Counted from the first letter of the stretch, positions 25,750 through 34,648 are shown. The stretch is 43,952 nucleotides of DNA from an uncultured Verrucomicrobiota bacterium (GCA_903835555.1 CAILNN010000333.1:1-43952); one strand, 5' to 3'. Translations and numbers: made by a program. The notes: generated by a model from the letters alone, not told the origin.

Positions 25750-26994
25750 ATGGCTTCACTCATCCCGTCGGGCGACACAAGTCCGGTTTCCCGCGGCTTC
25801 AAACGGTCGCACGGTAAAAAGCATCAGCCCCGCCCTTCATCGGTGCAGGTGCCTGGGCAACCAGTGAACCTTCCCGCGTTGCCATCCGAGCCACTACCGG
25901 AATCGGGACCGGGTCCGTTTCAATTCGATCTGAAACCGAAGGACGTAAAGGCGCATTTGGATCGATTTGTAGTCCGCCAGGATGAGGCCAAGAAAGTTTT
26001 GAGCGTCGCGCTATGTGATCACTTTCAGCATGTGCGGATGAAAGAGGGCGGCAATCCCACACCCCATTATGTCAAACAGAACGTGCTGTTGCTGGGACCT
26101 ACAGGCGTCGGCAAGACCCATTTAATTCGCTCAGCGGCGGAGTTGATTGGCGTCCCGTTCGTAAAAGCCGACGCCACGAAATTCAGCGAAACGGGCTATG
26201 TTGGAGGTGATGTTGAGGATTTGGTACGCGACCTGATTCGGAGGGCGGGCGGCGATTTGGAGCGTGCTTCACATGGGATCATCTACTTGGACGAGGTGGA
26301 CAAAATCGCGGGACGTGAAAGCGGGGGGCGCGATGTCAGCGGACGGGGGGTACAAACGAACCTGCTCAAATTGATGGAAGACGCCGATGTTCCGGTGATA
26401 TCGCCAAACGATGTCCTGGGGCAAGTCCAAGCCATGATGCCGCGTCCGGGAGGGCCCCCGAAAACATCGGGAGAGACCATCAATACCGGCAATATTTTGT
26501 TCATAGCCAGCGGTGCGTTTGCCGGTATCAGCACCCTGATTCGGAGGCGTTTGGCTTTATTGGGCGGCGAAAATAGCAGCAGCCGGACCGACGAAGAGAC
26601 CCTCGACCTTGCAACAACCGCAGACTTCATCGCCTTTGGCTTCGAACCCGAGTTTATTGGTCGGTTGCCGGTGCGGGTAGCGTGCCGTCCATTGGCAGCG
26701 GGTGACCTATATGACGTGATGCGAGAAAGCGAGAGTAGTTTGTTACGTCAATATGAGCGGGCATTTCAGGCCTACGGCATCCGAGTCAAATGGCGGGCGG
26801 ATGGCTTGCGCCAGATCGCCAAAATGGCAGCAACGGAGGGGACCGGAGCCCGGGGACTGATGACCGTGTGCGAGCGAGCCCTCCGCAACTTCAAATTTGA
26901 ACTGCCTTCCACAGACGTCCGGGAATTCACCGTCACACGGGAGTTGGTGGACCATCCAGAAAAGGTGCTCGTTGAACTGATTGGCTCGAAATAA
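25750..26994 (+). CDS. ClpX-like AAA+ ATPase lacking the zinc-binding domain and the IGF loop
   Basis: Hexameric unfoldase-type AAA+ protein of 414 residues. It carries ClpX core motifs: Walker A GPTGVGKT (116-123), pore loop SETGYVGGDVEDLVRDL, Walker B IIYLDEVDKIAG (Asp181-Glu182), the ClpX segment RDVSGRGVQTNLLKLME, and FGFEPEFIGRLPV, which holds the arginine finger region. Two parts of standard ClpX are absent: the N-terminal four-cysteine zinc domain (here a 70-residue Pro-rich basic region) and the IGF/LGF loop that docks ClpP, replaced by RRRLALLGGENSSS. It may act without ClpP or with another partner. ATG 25750 gives a clean start. The TAA stop overlaps the NUDIX ATG (TAATG), so translation is coupled. 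Confidence 0.88.
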   Translation: MASLIPSGDTSPVSRGFKRSHGKKHQPRPSSVQVPGQPVNLPALPSEPLPESGPGPFQFDLKPKDVKAHLDRFVVRQDEAKKVLSVALCDHFQHVRMKEGGNPTPHYVKQNVLLLGPTGVGKTHLIRSAAELIGVPFVKADATKFSETGYVGGDVEDLVRDLIRRAGGDLERASHGIIYLDEVDKIAGRESGGRDVSGRGVQTNLLKLMEDADVPVISPNDVLGQVQAMMPRPGGPPKTSGETINTGNILFIASGAFAGISTLIRRRLALLGGENSSSRTDEETLDLATTADFIAFGFEPEFIGRLPVRVACRPLAAGDLYDVMRESESSLLRQYERAFQAYGIRVKWRADGLRQIAKMAATEGTGARGLMTVCERALRNFKFELPSTDVREFTVTRELVDHPEKVLVELIGSK

Positions 26995-27512
26995 TGCCGA
27001 TGTCAGGTTTGCCTTACAAGATTGGGACCTTGCTCTACGCCTTTAACCAGGTCGACGAGGTCCTGTTGATGCGGAGGGCGCAATCACCGAATTTGGGGCT
27101 TTGGTCACCACCGGGCGGAAAATTGGACCAACCGCGAGGGGAATCCCCACACGCGTGTGCACAACGAGAAGCCGCAGAGGAACTGGGGCTCCGATTGCAA
27201 CTGGATGAACTTCATCTCGCGGGAATCGTCAGTGAACACGGTTATGAGGGCCAATCACACTGGTTGATGTTTCTGTTTGAAATCCAACCGCGATTGGCGC
27301 GGTTGCCCCCGGCCCATCGCGAGGGGGACTTCGGTTTCTTTACCCGGGAAGCGTTGGCGGGAATACCGTTGCCACAAACCGATCGGGACCAAATCTGGCC
27401 GCTATTTTGGCGGCATCGCCATGGCTTTTTCGTAGCTCATTGCGACGCGGAGGGAAACGGGGAGTATCAGTGGACAATTCTTCAGAGCCAGGATTTTGAA
27501 TCCACTAAATGA
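26994..27512 (+). CDS. NUDIX hydrolase
   Basis: Hydrolyses nucleoside diphosphates linked to another moiety, possibly a housecleaning enzyme of the MutT type. The 172-residue protein contains WSPPGGKLDQPRGESPHACAQREAAEELGL, which matches the NUDIX box except that the first Gly-to-Glu gap is two residues longer than the canonical Gx5E; the catalytic REAAEELGL is intact. Its ATG overlaps the stop of the ClpX-like gene by one base, and tadA begins almost immediately downstream, so the three form one operon. Substrate unknown. Confidence 0.9.
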   Translation: MPMSGLPYKIGTLLYAFNQVDEVLLMRRAQSPNLGLWSPPGGKLDQPRGESPHACAQREAAEELGLRLQLDELHLAGIVSEHGYEGQSHWLMFLFEIQPRLARLPPAHREGDFGFFTREALAGIPLPQTDRDQIWPLFWRHRHGFFVAHCDAEGNGEYQWTILQSQDFESTK

Positions 27513-27513
27513 C

Positions 27514-28038
27514 ATGGACTTGGACGCGGACCATCTATTCATGGGCGAGGCGCTTAGACAGGCCCAAAAGGCCTTCCGAGCAGGCGAAGTCCCGGTCGGG
27601 GCAGTGATTGTTCGAGGAGATCGCGTGATCGCCCGGGCCTGGAATCAAGTGGAACTGTTGAAGGATGCTACAGCGCACGCCGAGATGCTGGTGCTGACGA
27701 TGGCACAAGAGGACTTGGGTGACTGGCGACTAACGGACTGTACGCTTTACGTCACCAAGGAGCCCTGCCCCATGTGCGCCGGTGCCATTGTTCATTGCCG
27801 TCTGGCACGGGTGGTTTTTGGTGCAGCCGATCCCAGAGGCGGTGCCGCCGGAGGAGCATTGAACCTCTTGCAATTCCCGGGACTCAATCATCATTGTGAG
27901 ATCACGGCACAGGTTCGTCCCGAGGAGTCTGTCCAACTCCTGCGATCTTTTTTTCGCGCTCGTCGAGCGTCTCAAGTGGAAGTCCAAGTGACCCAAGCTC
28001 CTCCGTCCGAGAGCGACCTTCCACCCGAACCAACCTGA
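27514..28038 (+). CDS. tadA: tRNA(adenine34) deaminase TadA
   Basis: Zinc deaminase that converts adenosine 34 to inosine in tRNA-Arg(ACG), an essential decoding step. The 174-residue protein has the zinc ligands and catalytic glutamate in TAHAEM (His55, Glu57) and EPCPMC (Cys85, Cys88), plus the family block AIVHCRLARVVFGAADPRGGAAG. ATG 27514, one base after the NUDIX stop, gives the usual N-terminus with EALRQAQKA before EVPVGAV. A TTG at 27496 overlapping the NUDIX gene is an alternative. The C-terminal tail after the deaminase fold is Pro/Ser/Glu-rich and poorly conserved. Confidence 0.95.
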   Translation: MDLDADHLFMGEALRQAQKAFRAGEVPVGAVIVRGDRVIARAWNQVELLKDATAHAEMLVLTMAQEDLGDWRLTDCTLYVTKEPCPMCAGAIVHCRLARVVFGAADPRGGAAGGALNLLQFPGLNHHCEITAQVRPEESVQLLRSFFRARRASQVEVQVTQAPPSESDLPPEPT

Positions 28039-28165
28039 GGTTGCCATCGGTTACCGCGTATCCCATTTCCAGAGTATCTTGCCAAGACGCCGGGATGTAA
28101 CCGACCCTGCCGCTGATTGGGCTGTGCCCAAGTGATTGTCTGTCACCGAAGCTGTCCACCGTTTC

Positions 28166-28948
28166 ATGAATAGTTCCCAGGCATCGAGTACCGAGCTAGG
28201 CCAGATACTGGCCAATGACGAGTACCTGCGTGAGCGCTTGCGTCCACGCTGGCGCGACATGAATTATCTCGTTTTCACCGATCTGCTGGTGCTCATCAAG
28301 GCATTTGCCCAACGCCAGAAACCGGGTTCAGTCGTCTTTGATTACGGATGCGGCGGCGCTCCGTACGAACAACTTTTTTCACACTGCCGGGAGTATGTTC
28401 GGGCGGATATTGTCCCTGGTCCACGAGTTCAGAAGGCTATCCGTCCGGATGGGCTGACAGATGAGAAGTCGGGAACCTATGATGCCATATTATCGACTCA
28501 GGTATTGGAACATGTACCGGAGCCCGCAGCATACTTGGCAGAATGTCATCGCATTTTGAAACCAGGAGGGGAGGCTCTGATTACGACCCATGGAATGTTC
28601 GAAGAGCACGGATGTCCCCATGATTACACTCGCTGGACGAGTGCGGGACTTGAGCGTTTGGCACATCAGGCGGGCTTCGACGTCATCGCCAGTTTGAAAA
28701 CCACGACTCAGATTCGCGGCGCGATCTATTTACTCCATTTTTTTGCCGAGACACTTCGCCTCCACGGAAGACGAAATCTGCGATGGTACCTGGGCGATTT
28801 TGTGCGGCGCGTTTTTCGGAGGATTGTTCGACCGATTCTCAACGGACTGGGATCGTGTCTCACCAGTCAGGGGGTCGTGCCCGGAAGCCATCCAGCGGCC
28901 ATCTATGTGGGGGTCACGGTCCACCTAAGGCGGTCCGATACGCGTTAG
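28166..28948 (+). CDS. Class I SAM-dependent methyltransferase
   Basis: A 260-residue methyltransferase of the Methyltransf_11 type. SAM-binding motif I is VVFDYGCGGAPY (57-67), the acidic end of strand beta-2 follows in YVRADIV, and the post-I motif YDAILSTQVLEHVPEP (about 105-120) and LKPGGEALITTHG are typical. It stands at the start of the plus-strand polysaccharide genes, so the acceptor is probably a sugar or lipid-linked intermediate; this is inferred from context. ATG 28166 is preferred; a TTG at 28136 would add ten residues. No Shine-Dalgarno is visible. Confidence 0.88.
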   Translation: MNSSQASSTELGQILANDEYLRERLRPRWRDMNYLVFTDLLVLIKAFAQRQKPGSVVFDYGCGGAPYEQLFSHCREYVRADIVPGPRVQKAIRPDGLTDEKSGTYDAILSTQVLEHVPEPAAYLAECHRILKPGGEALITTHGMFEEHGCPHDYTRWTSAGLERLAHQAGFDVIASLKTTTQIRGAIYLLHFFAETLRLHGRRNLRWYLGDFVRRVFRRIVRPILNGLGSCLTSQGVVPGSHPAAIYVGVTVHLRRSDTR

Positions 28949-29005
28949 CCTCCCCGGGAGATGTGGTACAACCGAGCTTTCGTGCAGACGCTTCACGCAC
29001 GCGAC

Positions 29006-29031
29006 GCCCGGGCGATGTTCTTCACCCGGGC
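29006..29031 (+). repeat. GC-rich hairpin just before the flippase start
   Basis: GCCCGGG (29006-29012) pairs with CCCGGGC (29025-29031) across a 12-base loop, ending 11 bases before the ATG at 29043. As RNA it would occupy the ribosome-binding region and could lower or tune translation of the flippase. No T-run follows. Confidence 0.5.
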
Positions 29032-29042
29032 CTGAACTGTCC

Positions 29043-30578
29043 ATGAATCGACAATTCACATCCACGATTGGCTGGCGCGTGGTTTCCCTTTTCAGCAGCC
29101 TCTTTTCAGGTCTGTTGCTGCTCCGGCTTCTGTCGAGCGAATTTGAAAAAGAACGCTTTAGCGTTGTCAATGGGGCGTTGACGCTCCTGACCTACCTGCC
29201 TTTCCTCGATTTGGGATATCGGACGGTGCTCAACCGCCAACTGTTGATGGAGGTATTTCCCGAGGAGCGAAAGCGACTCATCGAATTCGGGCAGGTTCTC
29301 TACCGCCGCCTAGCCATCGTCCTGCTACCGTTGATTCTTTTGATCATTGGCATTTATGCCCAATTACCAGAATCCAAGAAGGCTGGGCAACCCACGGTCT
29401 ATTTCCTTGCCTTGGGATTGGCGGGAACATTGGCGATGTTTGTGTTTGCGCAAAACAATCTGCTGATTGGCTTGGGGGAGCAGCGACGGGTGTTTCAAAT
29501 CAATGCTCTCAATTCCTGGGTCAGTCTCGGGGCTACATGGATCGGTTTGCGACTGCACTATGATTTGTGGGCGATTCCATTCAGTATGGGCGTGGCAGCC
29601 GTGATCCAAGGGATGATAGCCGCCTATTTTTGCCGGATGGCAACGCCTGCATTTCGCCTTTGGGGGCGCATTGAAGGGGGAGAATTTCGGCGTTTATTTC
29701 AAAAATTTCGACCGGAAGCTTTGGCTTGTTTTCGCTCGCAAGTGGCCATTGTCCTCCTTTTTACCGTAGACATTATTCTAGCGGACCATTTGGGGCCGAG
29801 TGCCCTGGTGGCCGCATCGGGCGGGGGATATTTCACATCAGCTCGGCTGTTCGCCCAAGCAAGGGTCTTGCTTCAAGCCGGCAGCGAGGCCGTCTGGCCG
29901 CTGATTGCCAAACACCAATCCGGTCCCACCCAGAGCGAACATGGTCCATCCGTTGCCCGACTTTCCGAGTGGCTCCTCCGGTTCAATGCCTGGATATTGG
30001 GAGGGGTGATGGGCACTATGCTGGCAATTCTTGTTCCGTTCGCCGAATGGTGGACCCAACACAAAACCAATTCGTGGGCCCCCGAGCAGACCGTTGTCAC
30101 ACTGATGGCCTGCCGTTTTTTCATCACTGGGATATCCTCGCCCACCGCCTATTATCTGTTGGGTTCCGGAAGATTTCGCGTTTTGGCGCGTGCTTGTGAG
30201 CGGGAGCTTGCGTTGGGCGTCTTTCTGTCGCTGATCATGGGTCCCTACTTGCTGGGAGTAGGAGTGGCGACCGGCTTCCTGATGGCCACCGTGTGTGGCA
30301 CGCTCACACCACTTTTTTGGGTCTGGGCGAAGAGTGCTGGCCTCTCCCCCGGAACTTGGTATCTTCAGACAGTCGCCCGTGGATTGAGCGCAATGGCGGC
30401 GTCTGCCATAGTGACCTTCTGGATGCATCACCAATTGGGCGGTGGATGGAGGACGGTACTGGAAGCCATGATCGGCTTCCTTTCGTCCATGGTCATGGCA
30501 GTCCTTTGGACCTTCCGCAAAGCTCCGGGGACGGCCATTGGTTTCTTGGGCAAATACCCCCGGTTGGCTAACCTCTAG
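29043..30578 (+). CDS. Polysaccharide/lipid-linked oligosaccharide flippase (Wzx-like)
   Basis: Membrane protein of 511 residues with about 12-14 spans and the layout of the MOP/PST superfamily. These flip undecaprenyl-linked repeat units from the cytoplasmic to the periplasmic face. No conserved short motif identifies Wzx, so the call rests on topology, on charged residues in the first helices (DLGYRTVLNRQ near residue 57), and on position among glycosyltransferase and polymerase genes. It starts at ATG 29043. The TylF-type methyltransferase begins eight bases after the stop. Confidence 0.8.
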   Translation: MNRQFTSTIGWRVVSLFSSLFSGLLLLRLLSSEFEKERFSVVNGALTLLTYLPFLDLGYRTVLNRQLLMEVFPEERKRLIEFGQVLYRRLAIVLLPLILLIIGIYAQLPESKKAGQPTVYFLALGLAGTLAMFVFAQNNLLIGLGEQRRVFQINALNSWVSLGATWIGLRLHYDLWAIPFSMGVAAVIQGMIAAYFCRMATPAFRLWGRIEGGEFRRLFQKFRPEALACFRSQVAIVLLFTVDIILADHLGPSALVAASGGGYFTSARLFAQARVLLQAGSEAVWPLIAKHQSGPTQSEHGPSVARLSEWLLRFNAWILGGVMGTMLAILVPFAEWWTQHKTNSWAPEQTVVTLMACRFFITGISSPTAYYLLGSGRFRVLARACERELALGVFLSLIMGPYLLGVGVATGFLMATVCGTLTPLFWVWAKSAGLSPGTWYLQTVARGLSAMAASAIVTFWMHHQLGGGWRTVLEAMIGFLSSMVMAVLWTFRKAPGTAIGFLGKYPRLANL

Positions 30579-30585
30579 TATTGCG

Positions 30586-31413
30586 ATGAACACAGCGATG
30601 AGCATGCCATCACCCGATGGAAAAACTTGGTTTGAACGGGCAATCAACCGATTCCTAAGTCCATCGGGCCGCCGAGTATTCTCTGGTCCAAAGGCGCAGG
30701 TCATTCCTTCCGGCATTCCTGACCCCGAGCTTTACCGGGTTCCAGAGGACTTCAACCGATTGTATCAACCGTGGTGGAACCCTGCGAATAAATCACTTTT
30801 GCGACCGGAGGTCACAGCAAACACCCTGCTAAATCCACAAAAGCTATATATGCTCCGGCAGTTGGCCCGATCCTCATTGGCGGTTCCGGGAGACATTTTC
30901 GAGGCGGGAGCCGGGAGTGGCGGTAGCACGCGAGTCATCCTGGATGTCCTGCAAGCAGCGGGTTCGACAAAGCGCATTTGGTCGCTGGATACGTTTGAGG
31001 GATACCAGAAAATCGACCCATCAAAGGATGGAAATCACCTTCAAATTGCTGGATGCCGGTGTGCCAGTTTCGAGGATGTAACGCGACTTCTAGCGACACC
31101 CAACCACCAGGTCACCCTGATACCCGGATTAATCCCCGGGACGTTATCCCAAGTGAAATCAGAGGTGATTTCGTTTGCTCACATCGACGTCAACCTGCAT
31201 GAGCCGACCTTGGCCGCAACGGAATTTGTCTTACAACGACTCTCTCCGTGGGGAATCGTCGTTTTCGACGACTATGCGTGGCCAGCCACGTATGGAGCTC
31301 GAACAGCCATCGACCAAGCCTGCAGCGCCCGTGGATTGGAAGTCACCGTTGTTCCTCACACCACGCAGGCGTTTTTGATCAACTCAGCACCGATGCCGTC
31401 GCACGGACTTTGA
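30586..31413 (+). CDS. TylF/MycF-type O-methyltransferase
   Basis: A 275-residue methyltransferase of the TylF (macrocin O-methyltransferase-like) family, members of which O-methylate sugars. The motifs are GDIFEAGAGSGGSTRVI for SAM binding, SLDTFEGYQ, and the family signature HIDVNLHEPTLAATEFVLQRL then GIVVFDDYAWPATYGARTAID, which holds the catalytic and metal-binding aspartates. ATG 30586, just after the flippase stop, is preferred over an overlapping upstream start. Its place between flippase and glycosyltransferase suggests it methylates a sugar in the exported polysaccharide. Confidence 0.88.
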   Translation: MNTAMSMPSPDGKTWFERAINRFLSPSGRRVFSGPKAQVIPSGIPDPELYRVPEDFNRLYQPWWNPANKSLLRPEVTANTLLNPQKLYMLRQLARSSLAVPGDIFEAGAGSGGSTRVILDVLQAAGSTKRIWSLDTFEGYQKIDPSKDGNHLQIAGCRCASFEDVTRLLATPNHQVTLIPGLIPGTLSQVKSEVISFAHIDVNLHEPTLAATEFVLQRLSPWGIVVFDDYAWPATYGARTAIDQACSARGLEVTVVPHTTQAFLINSAPMPSHGL

Positions 31414-31441
31414 CGACGTTTTCGGTTCCCGCCAAACCGGC

Positions 31442-32611
31442 ATGAGTCAACCGCGCATCATTGTTTTCGCTCACAAGCCACCGCCGCACCATGGACAAAG
31501 TCAAATGGTGCAATTCTTGGTCGATGGACTGTCCGACGGGACTAGAGGGGTAAGCATCTTCCATATTAACGCCCGTTTCTCTTCAGGAGCTCAGGATATT
31601 GGCAGTCTTCGGTGGGGAAAGTTGTATCCGCTCGTCGGTTATGTCTGGTCGGCCTGGAAGGCCCGTTTCGCCGGTGGATATTCGATTTTCTATTATGTCC
31701 CAGCCCCCGCCAAACGTTCCGCTCTTTATCGGGACTGGCTGGTCATGGGGCTTTGCCGGTGGGCATTTCCGCACCTGATCCTCCATTGGCATGCTGTCGG
31801 TTTAGGACGTTGGGTTTCCCAAGAGGCCCGTCCTTGGGAACGGTGGCTTACGCGGCGGGCTCTTGGTGGTGCCGCCATGAGCATCAGTCTTTCCCAGTTA
31901 ACTTCCGCCGACGCAGCTGTTTTGCGCCCTCGGAAGCAAACGGTCGTTGCCAACGGAATTCTGGATCCGGTTCCCGATTACGCCAACGGACTGGCGGCGG
32001 TCCGGCAACAACGCCGGGAGGCCATTCAAAATGCCCTGGACCGAAAAGGAGGAGAATCGCTGGAGGTTTCCGTCCTTTTTCTGGCATTGTGCAGTCGTGA
32101 CAAAGGAGTTTTTGATGCACTCGAAACCATACAATCGGCCAATCGAATGCTGCACCAACGCGATTGCCCGGTTCGATTTCGTCTGGTTGTCGCCGGAGAA
32201 TTTGTTAAACTTGGAGACCGAACAGAGTTTGACCGCTTGAACTGCCTGCATCCGGTTGCGACTATCCACGGCTTCTTGGATGGGCCGGGAAAGGAAACCG
32301 TGTTTCGCGCTGCCGATATTTTCTTGTTTCCAACCTTCTACGCCAACGAAGGACAACCGCTTAATCTGGTCGAGGCCATGGCGTGGGGTTTGCCCATAGT
32401 AACAACCCGATGGAGAGCCATCCCGGAATTGCTTCCAGAGGGATACCCGGCCATCACAGCACCCAGGGATGTGGAAGGAATGGCTGTTTTGATGGTTCGA
32501 TTGTTTGACCAGAATCTTTCCCAGATACTCCGAAGACGATTCGAGGAGAAATTCACGGTTAATCGTCATCTTGACGCAATGGCCGCCGCTCTGCGAACCT
32601 CGCTTGATTGA
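31442..32611 (+). CDS. Glycosyltransferase family 4 (GT-B)
   Basis: Retaining glycosyltransferase of 389 residues, likely adding a sugar to the lipid-linked repeat unit in the cytoplasm. The N-terminal half has FAHKPPPHHGQSQM, an early glycine-rich loop. The C-terminal half has VSVLFLALCSRDKGV, FLFPTFYANEGQPLNLVEAMAWGLPIV with the EX7E motif at Glu303 and Glu311, and a C-terminal helix. ATG 31442 lies 28 bases after the TylF-type gene. Sugar donor and acceptor are not predictable. Confidence 0.9.
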   Translation: MSQPRIIVFAHKPPPHHGQSQMVQFLVDGLSDGTRGVSIFHINARFSSGAQDIGSLRWGKLYPLVGYVWSAWKARFAGGYSIFYYVPAPAKRSALYRDWLVMGLCRWAFPHLILHWHAVGLGRWVSQEARPWERWLTRRALGGAAMSISLSQLTSADAAVLRPRKQTVVANGILDPVPDYANGLAAVRQQRREAIQNALDRKGGESLEVSVLFLALCSRDKGVFDALETIQSANRMLHQRDCPVRFRLVVAGEFVKLGDRTEFDRLNCLHPVATIHGFLDGPGKETVFRAADIFLFPTFYANEGQPLNLVEAMAWGLPIVTTRWRAIPELLPEGYPAITAPRDVEGMAVLMVRLFDQNLSQILRRRFEEKFTVNRHLDAMAAALRTSLD

Positions 32612-32644
32612 AAGTGGGAGCAACATGATGGAGGAAACGAAACT

Positions 32645-34237
32645 GTGAGCGGGATGGAGCTTGAGAGGCAGTTCACGCACGCATTCTGGCTGTTGGGTGC
32701 GTTGATCGTCGCTGCGTTTTGTGGTTTGCTGCTCGCGCTATCAGGGAATGCCATCGCCGTACTACTGCTGTTTGCCCCCCTCGCCTGGCTCGTGCTCCTT
32801 CCCTACCACGCTGATTTGGTCATTATTTTCGGCACCGTACTTTTTAATACTGCTTTTATCGTACCCTACCTAACCGGTCGTCCCTTTCTATGGGAAGGTT
32901 TTGGGGTCCTGGGTTGGACAGGATTGGTTGTCACTTTGGCGTTACGGGAACAGGCAATCGATACGGGGAGGCGAATCCGGAAGAATTGGATGTTGCTCTT
33001 GGGATTGGTCCTGTATGCAGCGGTTCTCTTGGAGACAATGTATTTCCGGGGTGCTGGGCTAAAGGCCTTGGGCAGCGCGCAAATCGGAGGTCGCATCTAT
33101 TTCCAGCAGCTAATCACCTCGATTTTCCCCATTTTATTCGTTATCAGGCCGCCATCCGAGCGGCTCTTGGTGCGGCTGTATCTCATCCAATGCCTGCTCT
33201 CCTTCAGTTTCGTCGCCGCCGATCTCGCGTTTGCCTATGCTTCCGGGCCCTTTTTTCAATTGCTCAACTTCCTTGAACTGCCAAACGACGGACTCAATTT
33301 TGAGCAGCAAGCGCAATCGGGAGGCATCCGGCGCTTTCAGTCGCTGGGATTCATGTCTGTAGCAATCATGTCGATTATTTGGATCAAATATCCGATCAAG
33401 AGCTATTTTAGCCAACGTGGGTTCATTCTATGGCCGTTGACCGCACTCGTCTTCCTGGCCGGACTATGGTCAGGTCACCGTATTCTGGTTTATATCAGTT
33501 TCACGACTTTGATGACGCTCGCCTGGTCACAAAGGCTATTCACTGTCTTTCGTGCTGCGACTCTGTTCGCGACATTGGCGGTCCTCTATGCATTACTGTT
33601 TTTCTTCTGCCGCGATTTGCCTCTAAGCAGTCAACGAGCGGTTTCATTCATTCCTGGCATTGACGTGGATCCAATAGCGTCTTACGACGCCTGGATCACC
33701 CTGAATGGTCGTCGATTAGTTCGCGATGCCGGGTGGGAGGAATCCAAGAAGTACCGATGGCTAGGACGTGGTTTCAGCAAACAAAAGTTGGCCGATGAGT
33801 ATTATCCCGACCAGACGTATATGTGGGTGGATTGGGGTGTATTCTACAATGGAACCGTGGGGACCTTGGTGAATTTAGGTGTACCCGGAGCTTTGGCGTT
33901 CCTTTTCTTCCTGATCGGTGGCACCCGATGCGCCCTTCGAATTGTAAGATATGTTCGACTACAAAACCTAGACGACGATCTTGCGCGGCTGGGATGCGTG
34001 ATTTGTGGGGGGTGGTTCGCGCAAACTTTTTCCTTCATTTTCATGCATGGCGACAGTGAATTCGCCATGCGAACGTTCGCGTTACCCGCAGCCTTTTTGA
34101 TCACGTGCGACTACTGGCTCCAGAAGCGGTCCAATTCAGAAATTGCGGAAAATGGACAAGCCACCAGTGCCCTTCCCCGGGTCATTCGCTACGCAGTCCC
34201 TGAATTGGAATCGGTTTCCTCCAGGGCGATTGGTTAG
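32645..34237 (+). CDS. O-antigen ligase/polymerase-like membrane protein (Wzy-like)
   Basis: A 530-residue membrane protein with about 11-12 spans. The long periplasmic loop near the C-terminus (about 355-405) contains WLGRGFSKQKLADEYYPDQTYMWVDWG, followed by LVNLGVPGALAFLFFL, the arrangement of Wzy/WaaL-type polymerases and ligases. Start GTG 32645 has a good ribosome site (GGAGGA at 32630-32635, nine bases upstream); an ATG three codons later is an alternative. It is the last gene of the plus-strand polysaccharide set and converges with the FHA gene. Polymerase and ligase cannot be told apart from sequence. Confidence 0.85.
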   Translation: MSGMELERQFTHAFWLLGALIVAAFCGLLLALSGNAIAVLLLFAPLAWLVLLPYHADLVIIFGTVLFNTAFIVPYLTGRPFLWEGFGVLGWTGLVVTLALREQAIDTGRRIRKNWMLLLGLVLYAAVLLETMYFRGAGLKALGSAQIGGRIYFQQLITSIFPILFVIRPPSERLLVRLYLIQCLLSFSFVAADLAFAYASGPFFQLLNFLELPNDGLNFEQQAQSGGIRRFQSLGFMSVAIMSIIWIKYPIKSYFSQRGFILWPLTALVFLAGLWSGHRILVYISFTTLMTLAWSQRLFTVFRAATLFATLAVLYALLFFFCRDLPLSSQRAVSFIPGIDVDPIASYDAWITLNGRRLVRDAGWEESKKYRWLGRGFSKQKLADEYYPDQTYMWVDWGVFYNGTVGTLVNLGVPGALAFLFFLIGGTRCALRIVRYVRLQNLDDDLARLGCVICGGWFAQTFSFIFMHGDSEFAMRTFALPAAFLITCDYWLQKRSNSEIAENGQATSALPRVIRYAVPELESVSSRAIG

Positions 34238-34264
34238 TGCCAAGAAATTGGCTTCCGGCAGACT

Positions 34265-34648
34265 TCAGCCTAGCCAAGCGGTAGCAATCCATGCTTCTGT
34301 CAATAGCAAGAGGCCGAAGGATAAGACAGCCAACTTTTCCCAGAATCCGAGCTGTTTCTGCGGTGATTGGGCCAACTCGAATCGAAATCTTTCCCCACCG
34401 AATTGCAGGATATCGCCCACGTGCAGTTGCGATTCGGAACAGGATGTACCGTTGAGGCGAATTGTCGTTTCTTTCCGGCAGGTAATGAAAACCTTTGCCG
34501 ATCCGTGCAAAGCAATTGTTGCATGGGATTCCCAAACGCCAGGAATCGGGAGCGACAGATCGCCTTCTGCTTTCCCAATCACAAACGGAAACCGGGTTAT
34601 GGGAATCAAGGTTGCAGGGCCACCTTCTCTCCGCAAAACAAGGTTCAC
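34265..34648 (-). CDS. FHA-domain protein with C-terminal membrane anchor
   Basis: A 127-residue protein with an N-terminal forkhead-associated (phosphopeptide-binding) domain and one C-terminal membrane helix (about 103-125). FHA landmarks are VIGK at 23-26 (Gly-Lys where Gly-Arg is usual), SH at 41-42 in WESHATI, LNG at 65-67, and HVGDILQFGGERFRF at the end of the fold. Its ATG overlaps the TGA of the OPX gene by four bases, so it is translated with the BY-kinase/OPX operon. An FHA membrane protein in an exopolysaccharide export operon is unusual. The helix would leave the FHA domain in the cytoplasm, tail-anchored. Confidence 0.78.
   Translation of the reverse strand: MNLVLRREGGPATLIPITRFPFVIGKAEGDLSLPIPGVWESHATIALHGSAKVFITCRKETTIRLNGTSCSESQLHVGDILQFGGERFRFELAQSPQKQLGFWEKLAVLSFGLLLLTEAWIATAWLG

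Noticed and set aside
29838..30716. 292-codon minus-strand frame opposite the flippase
   Set aside because: A shadow of a membrane-protein gene; the product is charged, repetitive and has no known domain.
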